A DNA stretch of 64,000 bases, from positions 95,182 through 159,181 of the forward strand of contig CAJNDS010001147.1 of the NCBI GenBank assembly GCA_905221605.1. The letters run 5' to 3'. The position numbers were made by a program, and so were the translations under genes. Origin of the DNA: Symbiodinium natans (Eukaryota; Sar; Dinophyceae; Suessiales; Symbiodiniaceae). Numbering within the stretch: position 1 is the first letter of the stretch; every line of letters starts with the position of its first letter. The notes under the pieces were generated by a model, which had not been told where the DNA came from, ran no database searches, and saw only the letters and a list, made by a program, of their open reading frames with translations. Below, one piece after another: positions 54,421 to 64,000 of this stretch.

Positions 54421-54751
54421 GAGCTAATAAACCCATCGACTCTACAGCCCTCAGGGTTTAGGGTTTAGTTTAGATTCAAGGGCTCTTGGTGTCGCGAGTG
54501 CCCTAAGTTCTGTATGACTCGGAGTGTAGCAAGGTTCTAGGCTGGCCCTCAAAATGTTCGCAAAAGTACTTCTCAGGAATATCTCTCAAGTCCCAGGCAA
54601 AAACAACAGAGTCAATTTCTTGGTGTATTGTCACATATATGTGTATGTCTACTTAAAATTAGAAACATCGAAAAGTATACTTGTAGATATACTTACACGT
54701 AAAATTATGTATATACACAAAATGACATCTTTGGGGTAGAAAGAGCAGATC

Positions 54752-57659
54752 GCTGATCCGGCCCGGAAGCGCGTCCGTCACCGACACGTGGTACTTCTGC
54801 ACGTGGTGCTCCAATCCTTGTTAGGGACGGCCCGGACACCCCCGTGCGACCTGAACCCTAATGTACCCTATAAACCCTTAAGCCCTGAACCCTGAATCTT
54901 CAGCCCTGAACCCGAAGCCCCAAACCCTAAACCCTAAAACCCTAAACCCGCGCAGGCTTGGGAGCAGGCCGGGCCCCGAACTAAACTCACCAGCCCCGAA
55001 CCAAACTCACACAACTGTCTAAAGGATCGTCCTCTCTGGGACCGTGGCTTCAGGTACAGGGTTTGGGGTTTAGGGCTGTAGGGTTCAAGGGTTTAACCCT
55101 AAACCCTAAACCCTAAACCCTAAACCCTAAACCCTAAACCCTAAACCCTAAACCCTTAGGGTTTGGAAACATCGTTTGCCTAGCAAGAGAAAGCCGAGAA
55201 CTGCCATGGCCCGAGGCGTTGACATGTTCGGGTTGGGGTCTCGGGTCCTCGGCTTTCTCTTGCTAGGCAAACGATGTTTCCAAACCCTTAGGGTTTAGGG
55301 TTTAGGGTTTAGGGTTTAGGGTTTAGGGTTTAGGGTTTAGGGTTTAGGGTTTAGGGTTTAGGGTTTAGGGTTTAGGGTTTAGGGTTTAGGGTTTAGGGTT
55401 TAGGGTTAAACCCTTGAAGACTAGGGCTCACTGCTTTCGGGGCTTGAAGGGCTTAAGGGCATAGGGGCTTCGGAGGTGTTCAGGGATTCTGTGGGCTTTG
55501 GAGTTGAGGTCCCTGGTTTGATCTAGGGCTTCCAGAGTTTAGGGTTTGGGGTTTAGGGTTTAGGGTTAGGGTTTGGGGTTTAAAGGGTTAAAGGGTTAAA
55601 GGAATTTAGGGTTGAGGGAGCCCAAGAGCCCCCGCAGCCCGAAACCCTTGCGGGGCTCGGATCAAGGACACAAAGAAAACATTTCGGTCGGGGCACTCAC
55701 CTTTTTCCCCTTAGCCCTAAAGCCTAAAGCCTAAAGCCTAACCCCAAACCCCAAACCCCAAACCCTAAACCCTAAACCCCAAACCTAAAACACAAAAGGC
55801 TTGAGCAACCCAAGGGCGAGTTCAGACTCGTAGAGGGAAGTTAACCCAAGTCCTACGTGGAGAAGTTAGGGCGAAAGGTTCTACAACAAACTAACTGCCG
55901 AGTGGACCCCACATAAGAAATCCTAATCCCAGGGCTCGCTTACAAGAGCCCGAAGACACATCCCTAAAAGACTGCACCTACATCTACAAGCCCTGTAAAC
56001 GCAAAAAACCCATAAAACCTAGCTCTGAGACCCCATAAAACCTAGAGCCCTATAAGCCCTATAAGCCCTATAACCCCTACAATCCCTAATAAACCCTATA
56101 AACCCCAAACCCGAAACCCTAAGTCCTATAAACTAGAACCCCTGCAAACCCCGAAGCCCTTAATCCTAAAACCGTTAAACCCTAGGGTTCTGCCACTCTT
56201 AGAAGCTCCAATAGCACCCCGGACTACCAAAAGAGGTCGAGCTTCGCTTCTGCCAGAACTCCACCGACTTCTTCAGCACGTCGAGCTTGTCTTTCCTGGA
56301 GACTTTACGGGTTTAGGGTTTAGAGTTTAATTCGGGTTTAGGGTTTAGGGTTTAGGGTTTAGGGTGAAAGGTTTAGGATTTAGGGGGGAAGGAGGGAGGT
56401 TGGGGCTTCGCGTTCTGAACTTCGGGCCGCTCCTGGGGATCCCTAAAGCCTAAACCCTAAACCCTAAACCCTAAACCCTTTAGGCCTTGAAGTTTCCTTC
56501 CAGGGTTTCAGCGCCTGAGGGCTTTTTAGGGCTTCAGGGTGGCAGGGAAAGCTTCGGTTTTGTTTTGAGGAGTTCATTTTGGGCTGTTTGAGGGCTTAGG
56601 AGCTAGGGTGATAGGGCTTAGGGGTTGGAAACCCAGTCCATCAAAGCACTGCAGACAAGGGTCAGCCGCGTGACCTCATTGTCCTCTTTCGCCTCCTGCA
56701 AGGGACCCAGACCACACGCAGCACCCTAAAAGCCTTAAACCCCAAGACCCTAAGACCCTAAGACCCTAACACCCTAAAAACCTAAACCCTAAAACCCTAA
56801 AACCCTAAGACCCTAAACCTCAAAACCCTAAAACCCTAAAACCTTAGAGCCCTAAAACCCGGAACCCTCAATTTACCTTCGTCAGTCTGTACCCTCACAG
56901 TGTTGAGCAATATCAAGTGCAGGCAGCAAGAAACCCCACGTGGATCCTCACAGTTCAACAAGTGTGGTTTCGAATGGTGCTGTCGAATGAGGTTCGGTGA
57001 TTGTTTGGCTTCTTCGATCATTGAGGCCAACTAGCTGCACGCAGGGTAAGCTTCTAGGGTGATGTGTGCAGTGCAAATCTGTGGAGATCATCCTGTCCAC
57101 AAGCTCGGGAAAATTGGACCTCTATTCTAGGTCACGAAAACGACCCCAAAACGTGGACCCTTTTCGTTATCCGTACTGACGGGAATTGGTTTTGGGTGTC
57201 GTTTTTGGGACCCAATGTGGGGGCTTAATTCAGGTTCGGGTTTGCGGGGTTTCTTGTTGTTTTGTCGATCAACGGGACAAGCTCAAACAATCCGGCTGAG
57301 AAGAAAGTATAATCAGGTCTTGCTGGTTTTGTAAGCCAGACTTGCGCGGGAAAACTGAAGCCAGAAAATGATCTCGAAAACTTGACACACTGAGTCTTCC
57401 AACAATGAAGTTGAGGGGGCGCTAGGGAGAGGCCCCTACATGGGAGAAGAGATTTTCCCAAAGTAGTGCCCAAATAAACCTTCAGAGTGCATACATGCAT
57501 CTGCTTCTCTAAACAAGGCAACTCTTTTTTTCTCACTCAGGCGCTACTGTGCGTGGAGGTCACTTGAGCTTCCCTACCTGTTTGATTGATTTTGCGGCCT
57601 CTCCTTCTTGGGTTTCCAAACCCACAGACTCACACCCGCACACTGACACACCCGAACAG

Positions 57660-57717
<58 letters not shown>

Positions 57718-60700
57718 AGCCACTCCACACCGCCAACAGAACACACAGACACACACACCTACCCACCCACCACTCACAAGATCAGCACACACCCAACTAC
57801 ACACACACACACACACATTCACACACGCACACACCTGCAACTCAAACACAACATTCTACATCAAGCCAACAAATAAGCAAAATCCACACACCACACTCAT
57901 TCACCCAAATCCACCACATAAAGAATGACAGACAACACGCAGGCACAACTGTGAGATCGAGCTTCTGTCCCTTTTTTTTTTGACGCCTCGCGCTTTTTGG
58001 AGTTTCACACTCTCCGGGCTGCAAAGTAGACTTGTGTAGTGCAAATGTAGCACGCGGAGGACACCCGAAACTTTCGCGGCGAGGAAATCGACCTTGAAGG
58101 CTCTTCTTTAGGCGCTCTTGAGGTTCTCTTGGAAAAGTTCTCGGAGCGCGCGGTTTGTTGGAAGTTCTTGCTTCCCCCGACTTCGAAGGCTTTGTGGGGT
58201 CATCTTGGAGTGCTCTTGGAGTGGTCCTGCTTGATTCCTAAACCCTAAACCCTAAACCCTAAACCCTAAACCCTAAACCCTAAACCCTAAACCCTAAACC
58301 CTAAACCCTAAACCCGCGGTCCCTGCCTCTTGGATGCACGTAGTGGGGCATCCGAGGCTGGGATGACGTCAAAAGGCGGTGGAAAGTACAAAAAAAAAAA
58401 GTCGCCCGAGACTGTGCTACACTCTGACAGCGTTAAACCCTAAACCTTAACCCATAAACCTTAAGCCCTAAACCCCAAACCCTAAACCCTAAACCCTAAA
58501 CCCTAAACCCTAAACCCTAAACCCTAAACTCCAAAGCCCCAAACCCTAAACCTACGTAAACTCACGCCTTCACGTTTGCCCTGCCTGCGGCACTTGCTTG
58601 GCGCCCATGCCACCCACATCGGCAGCTTGGAAAACGCCAGCGTTGATCCTTCGACTCCCAATGAGCTGCTTTGGAGTTGTTGTTTATTTAGGGTAGAGGT
58701 TCGGCCGACACGAGGGTTTGACTGGTTTTGTCTTTTGTGTGTGTGTGTGTTTCTTGGTTTCTTGGTTTCTTTTGTGGGGCGGGGTGTGTTTAAGCCTGCA
58801 ATCCTCACTTCTCCAATAACCAAGGGAAAAAGGTTAAACTTTCTATTCCTACTGAATAAGGAAACCCAAACAGTTTAAACTTCAGCTGTTGGAGAAGTAA
58901 GAAACACCCTCCGCCCAAATGATGATGCCCAGTGTTCTGCTCGAGTTGATGAGGATCAGTACTCGGGGAGGGAAAATGCGGAGGCTCCCTGTGCCGGAAT
59001 CCCCGCCTGCCATCTGCAACAGCATGCCCTAGTACAACCCAGACACCCCCCCTGCAAAATGCGTGAAGGAGCTTGCTCTCATGATGCTCGAAAGACTAGC
59101 ACAGCTTCTTACATGTTTCGTATGGGCCCTGAACAGCTCTCAAAGCCGACTCCGCCAGCCGGGCGTCTACTTTGCATTCCGAGCCATATGGGTAGCTCTC
59201 TACATCAGGGTGCCTTGTGGGACCCGCTCGATAAGGCGGCACCCTATACTGAGGACCCTAAAAAGGGACCCATAAACTACCCATATGAGGAAGCACAGAA
59301 CCTACTGTGGAGTCTGTAGAATACTAGCTCTGGTGTTCGGGCCTGGGAAAACCTCAAACCTCACCACGTTTGGCGTTTTTTTGGTCTCAAAGCTGAAGCC
59401 GGGAAAAATCCGCGAACTCGGAAACCACAGGTGCTGACCGAGGCGCAGGTCTTGCAAGTTGTCCTTTGGGATCATGGCCATGAGAAGCCTGGCTAGGCTC
59501 AAGGTTCGTCGGAATAGGGCAGCAGTGACAGCAAAAGCACGCCAGGTGATGGAAACTCGTCATCCATCAGCCAGGTACTAGGTCGGTTCAGAAAGGTTAA
59601 GGGTGTGGAGCTCCTCGCAGTAGGGGGCGGCCGCGCATGAACCCTAACCCTAAAGAGGAAGCCCGAAAGGCTCTGAAACCCTGACGACTTCCCTCTACTG
59701 AAGCTTCCTACACTGGCCCAAAACCTTGCTTGCTCGCCGATGCGTAAGGGCTGTTGCTTGAGGGTTTGGGGTTTAGAGGTTTGGGGGTTCAACGCGGGAG
59801 TGTGTTCAGGTTCGGCCATAGAGGGGGTTTCGGGGTTAGGGTTTAGGGTCCGCACACCCCCCAGGCCCTCAGTGGAAAGTTCCAAGCGTGGCGAGGCAGG
59901 CTTCTTCTTCTTTTGGACCTTTTAAACAGGACAAGGGTTCAGGGTTCAGGGTTCAGGGTTTCGGGTTTAGGTTGGGATGTTCCCCCTTCTACTATAACAG
60001 TCCTGAATAGGTATTCTAACCGGGGGTACTCTAATCCCTATTAAGGAGCTGTTCGTATAAGGAGGAACATCCCAGGGTGTAGGTATGATCCCGACTCGTG
60101 GTTCGCCAGCTTAAGCCCCCAAAACCAAGAAACCCTAAACATGCAACCTAACCAAACCCTTTAACGGAAACCTTAGAAAGACTGCAAACAGAAGCCTAAA
60201 ACCTAAAACCCGCCCTAAAGCCTAAACAGTAACCCTAAAGCCCCCAGCCCCACCACCAACACAACAGGAGGGGATAACATGGGGGCGCGGGGACGGGGGG
60301 AACCGCTGCCTGATCGTTTGCGACCCAATGGTATCGATGTATACACATGCGCAGGCATTATTTCGTCCTTTGTACACCCAAGTAACCCCGCGTGCCCCTC
60401 CTTCCGTCCACCCTAAACCCTAAACCCTAGGCCCTAACCCCTAAACCCTAAACCCTTTGTTCCCAAGCAACGTTGCCTAATGGCTGTTGCTGACATGAGG
60501 TGTTTAGAGCCCGAAGCCCTCCCAATAGGAACCTAAACCCCTAAACCCCCTTGAACCTTTAACCCTCTCAACCTTCTGAACCCTCTCAACCCTGTAAACC
60601 CTCTAAACCCTCAAAACCCTGTAAACCCTCTAAACCCTCTAAGCCCCTAAACCCTCTTAACCCTCTTAACCCTCTTAACACTCTAAACCCCCTGAATCCC

Positions 60701-62693
60701 CTAAACCCCCTAAACCCCCTGAATCCCCTAAACCCTAAACCCTAAACCCCAAACCCTAAACCCTAAACCCTAAACCCTAAACCCTAAACCCTGCCTCCGT
60801 CTTCACCTGCTTCACCGCCTGTGTCAGCTTGTGCTTCTGCTGCGACAGGGACTGCGGCCAGAGGCGGGGCTCGAGGGCTTCGCCCCGAAGGCTGTGGGGT
60901 TCATAGGGATTTAGGGTTTAGGGTTTAGGGTTTAGGGTTTGGGGTTTGGGGTTTAGGGTTTAGGGTTTAGGGCTTAGGGTTTAGGGTTTAGGGCTTAGGG
61001 TTTAGGCTTTATAGGGTTTAGGGTTTAGGATTTAGGGGTGCTTGTAGGGTCTCTAGTTTATAGGGTTTAGGGCTTAGAGGATTTGCAGGGCTGAAAGGCC
61101 GTAAAGGGCTTATAGGGTTTACAGGGCTTGTAGGGTTTATAGGGTCCAAGGATCAGCAAAAGTGTACACTGGTTTGTGCGTGCTCAGCTCACACCTCCAA
61201 GACCAAGCTGGGTTTAGGGTTTAGGGTTTGGGGTTTAGGGTTTAGGGTTTAGGGTTTAGGGTTTAGGGTTTAGGGTTTAGGGTTCCCTTGACCCGGTGTA
61301 CTGGAACCCCAACCTGCATGTCCGAACTTAATGGGCAGCACCAGTCTTGCTTAACTCATCGTTGACTAACTTAGTTGTCCAGTAGCCTGGGGGACTTAAA
61401 GGTTAGTCTTTAGGATTTTCGAGGGATTAGAAGACCCCAAGAAGGTTAGGGGGTTACCTACTCTACTACGAAGCAAAAATGAAGCACTTGCATGTCTTGT
61501 GGACTCCAGTGGCTTCCCCGCTCGCTCTTCCAAGGTAAGCGCCATGGCCCTCGCCGGACACTGACACTAGTCATTAAGCAACTCCAGGCGCAGGCCCTTC
61601 TCGCATGAGACCCCGTAGGTTTAGGGTTTAGGGTTTAGGGTTTAGGGTTTAGGGTTTAGGGTTTAGGGTTTAGGGTTTAGGGTTTAGGGTTTAGGGTTTA
61701 GGGTTTAGGGTTTAGGGTTTAGGGTTTCGGGTTTCGGGTTTAGGGTTTAGGGTTTAGGGTTTAGGGTTTAGGGTTTAGGGTTTAGTAAGGGTGCCAATGA
61801 TATCAGCAGGTCGGTTGACTGGTTCAGGTATTCGTTGTGGAGGCGGTGAATATAGTCCACTCGGTACTTGCCAACGCAGGCGCACTCGGCATGGAAGCTG
61901 CTGAATCCAGATTACCCTGCCCAAGCAGTCCAGTAGGGGGTTCGTAGGGTTTGTAGGCCTAACCCTAAACCCTAAACCCTAAACCCTAAACCCTAAACCC
62001 TAAGCCCTAAATCCTAAACCCTAAACGTTTAGGGGTTTCGGGGTTTCGGGGTTAAGGGTTTAGGCCCAAGGTAGGCGTTGAGACCCAGAGTGGGAATTCT
62101 CTTGCCACCTGGAGCCCTGAGGATGTGAGGGTTTAGACGGTTTAGGGTTTAGGGGTAGGAGGGTTTAGGGTTTAGGGTTTAGGGTTAGGAGGGTTTAGGG
62201 TTTAGGATTTAAGGACACTGCGGGTGTGGAGTCGGTTGAGGGTTACGCCTTTTGGGTCGAGTAGGCGCACCATGAACCCAAGAACATCACCGCGCCCCCT
62301 GAAACACCGCAGCCCGGAGATCTAGCACCTGAACCAACGATGCGGGTTTAGGGTTTAGGGTTTAGGGTTTAGGGTTTAGGGTTTAGGGTTTGGGGTTGCG
62401 CGGGTCAGGGTTTCAGGGATGTAGGGGAAACCCCTCACCTCCTGAACCTGCAACACGCGCGGAGACTTAAGGCACATCAACATCCCTCTGGTTTTAAGGA
62501 ACCCTAGGAGCCCTAAGCCCCTCCAACCCTAAACCCTAAACCCTAAACCCTAAACCCTAAACCCTAAACCCCAACAAACCCTTACGCACCTAAGGGGGGG
62601 GGGGGGGCCCACCGACGCCCTCTCTCTTCGCGAAGCTGCTGGCGCCTTATGGCTGCCGAGGGCCGAGAAGAGGGACATGGTCTTGGCCTTCAA
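54752..62693 (+). CDS. Scattered predicted exons 54.7-62.7 kb
   Basis: Exon-like islands: 54752-54856 (RKRVRHRHVVLLHVVLQSL), 56660-56703 (GQPRDLIVLFRLLQG), 58576-58690 (SLENASVDPSTPNELLWSC), 59059-59319 (open in two overlapping frames), 61485-61534 (HLHVLWTPVASPLALP, donor GTAAGC), 61880-61932 (GMEAAESRLPCPSSP, donor GTAGGG) and about 62609-62693 (LWLPRAEKRDMVLAF, donor GTAGGG). They are far apart and were not joined in phase. Between them are telomere-like tracts, microsatellites and inverted-repeat elements. Confidence 0.35.
55084..55418. repeat. 335-bp inverted repeat with telomere-repeat arms
   Basis: The order is TTCAAGGGTTTAACCC, CCCTAAA array, then CCCTTAGGGTTTGGAAACAT and onward to 55198 (about 45 bp of unique arm), a 49-bp spacer (55199-55247), the perfect complement of the unique arm from 55248, a TTTAGGG array and GGGTTAAACCCTTGAA. 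The right telomeric array is longer (about 17 against 9 units). Confidence 0.9.
56836..57540. other. Stretch without telomere repeats; minus-strand ORFs
   Basis: Minus-strand frames 57030-56836 (SMIEEAKQSPNLIRQHHSK) and 57536-57225 (103 codons) look ordinary but carry no recognised motif. Could be a minus-strand gene or element remnant. Confidence 0.3.
57658..57830 (+). repeat. (CA)n microsatellite
   Basis: (CA)n at 57661-57714 and further CA-rich DNA to 57940; histidine-threonine ORFs are artefacts. Confidence 0.95.
58238..58316 (-). repeat. CCCTAAA array
   Basis: About 11 perfect units. Confidence 0.9.
58806..58898. mobile_element. Family-7 element
   Basis: CACTTCTCCAATAACCAAGG at the left and CAGCTGTTGGAGAAGT at the right; the interior AAACTTTCTATTCCTACTGA resembles 4.3 kb. 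Confidence 0.65.
59972..60074. mobile_element. Family-1 element
   Basis: TTGGGATGTTCCCCCTTCTA to GTATAAGGAGGAACATCCCA. The flanks GGGTTTAGG and GGGTGTAGG agree at 8 of 9 bases. Confidence 0.75.
60530..60792 (-). repeat. CCCTCTAAA, CCCCTGAAT and CCCTAAA variant arrays
   Basis: Three different local unit types in succession over 260 bp. Confidence 0.85.
61618..61786 (+). repeat. TTTAGGG array
   Basis: About 24 units with two adjacent TTTCGGG variants. Confidence 0.95.
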
Positions 62694-62714
62694 GTAGGGG
62701 CCGAAGGTTTGGAG

Positions 62715-62950
62715 GATGGGGGTTTAGGGGTTCAGGGTTTAGAGGTTTAGGGGTTTAGGGGTTTAGGGGTTTAGGGGTTTAGGGCTTTGGGGTTTTCAGA
62801 GTTTTTTGGTTTGGGGTTTAGGGGTTTAGGGGTTTAGGGTGTAGGGGTTTAGGGGTTTAGGGGTTGAGGGTTTTTAGGGTTTAGGGGTTTAGGGGTTTAG
62901 GGGTTTAGGGGTTTAGGGGTTTAGGGGTTTAGGGGTTTAGGGGTTTAGGG
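62715..62950 (+). repeat. TTTAGGGG array
   Basis: Octamer variant, homogeneous in two blocks, starting shortly after the GTAGGG donor at 62694. Confidence 0.9.
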
Positions 62951-64000
62951 GCTCCAGGGATTTAGGGTTTCAGGGGTTGAGTGGGGTTTAGGGCCTTGAT
63001 GGGGCTTAGGGGTTTAGGGGTTTGAAGGTTTGGGGCTTGGGCTGTTGAGGGCCTAGGGCTTTAGGGTTGAGGGGTAACTTGGGTTCTGAACTCTGCATGG
63101 TAAGTACCATGTACAGACTTTGCCCCCACCCTGAGGTCAAAAGACCCGAAATCCTAAACGCAAAGCTCCAGAGCCCTACTGTATGTCCTGCAAACCACAA
63201 ACTCCTAAACCCAAAGCCTGCTCCACCCCTCCCCTAACTTCACACCCGAAGCCCCTAAACCCTAAACCCTAAACCCCAAACTCTTCCTCTGCAGGGCTGC
63301 CAGGAGTGCCTAAGAACTGCGGGTGCAAGGGTTTAGGGTTTAGGGTTTAGGGTTTAGGGTTTAGGGTTTAGGGTTTAGGTTTAGCCCCCCCCCCCCCCGC
63401 CCCCCCCCCCCGGCCCCCCTCGCCTTCTGCACAGGCTCGCCGTCCTGGTGGCTCGGCTTCGGAAGCTTAGAAAGTTTAAGGAAGTTTTAGGAAGTTTAAG
63501 AAGTTTTAGGAAGTCTAGGAAGTTTAGGAAGTTTAGGGCTTCGGTAATGGCTTGGGGGTGTTGAGGGGTTTGGGGTTACCCTAAACCCTAAACGGTCGGC
63601 AAGCCCAGAGGCTTCGCGCCTGGGGTTGTATCTCCAGTTGTGTGGTATTTAGGATCCCCCGAAACTTGGCAAGTGAGAAGTAGTGGCCAAGGGTCTACCA
63701 GAAATCTCTGGGCCCTAAACCCCTGAAGTTTTACTAAGGGGTGCCCGACCCTAAACCCTAAACCCTAAGCCCACAAGCCCAGACACGTCCCCGCCTCCGT
63801 TCTGGTGCGGAAGATCTGCTCTGAATGGGCACGGATGAGCGTGGCAAGCTTGCCTGCTCTTTCAGGCTCAGGGGGGTTTAGGGTCTAGGGTCTAGGGTCC
63901 ACGGTTCAGGTGGGACACTACCCGGCTGCCCCCAACCCAATGAGCCAACTATCCCATGCAGCAACGGGGGCAATTATCTCAAGGGGGGCTCACTTTTGGG

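Overview
The window looks like a piece of nuclear genome from a protist alga, and a dinoflagellate or close alveolate relative fits best. The plant/alveolate-type telomere heptamer TTTAGGG occurs in well over a hundred tracts, on both strands, over the whole 64 kb. There is no operon structure, no long ORF with coding character and no rRNA or tRNA gene. Plausible splice donors include many GC as well as GT. Species and phylum are inference; no spliced-leader sequence or ribosomal marker was found.

Main reading: between the telomere-like tracts lie islands of about 30-200 bp of ordinary sequence. Read on the + strand, most of them behave like small exons: open in one frame, preceded by AG, followed by GT or GC, and with splice phases that agree from one island to the next. 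In the best-supported stretch (938-4121) fourteen predicted exons join into 454 codons without a stop. Similar chains occur at 7181-8508, 10002-12225 and 12711-14784, and isolated exon-like islands continue to about 62.7 kb. These models were made by eye, some islands are open in more than one frame, and no protein family was recognised with confidence. The window may hold one very long gene or several genes in the same direction; possible terminal stops were seen at 21848, 37768, 42132 and 42646.

The predicted introns are of two kinds. Some are almost pure (TTTAGGG)n or (CCCTAAA)n. In the G-rich orientation the array itself supplies GT at its start (GTTTAGGG) and AG at its end (GGGTTTAG). 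Others are short inverted-repeat elements of about 100-200 bp. At least seven families are present in two or more copies, several with visible target-site duplications, and in some families the terminal repeats themselves supply the GT and AG. Filled and empty copies of the same element (11153-11516 against 40611-40723; 31891-32088 against 20275-20417) indicate that telomere-like tracts grow or insert inside pre-existing sequence.

Other contents: a minus-strand fragment of a non-LTR retrotransposon (24594-25184), itself split by a telomere-like tract; a 1.3-kb element with terminal inverted repeats, eight copies of an ATTAAATC/GATTTAAT palindrome and a large AAT-type microsatellite (22047-23365); a GC-rich repeat region (5600-6960); a 0.5-kb C/A tract (42800-43305); many microsatellites; and AT-rich islands at 16.0, 24.1, 27.5-28.2 and 33.1 kb.
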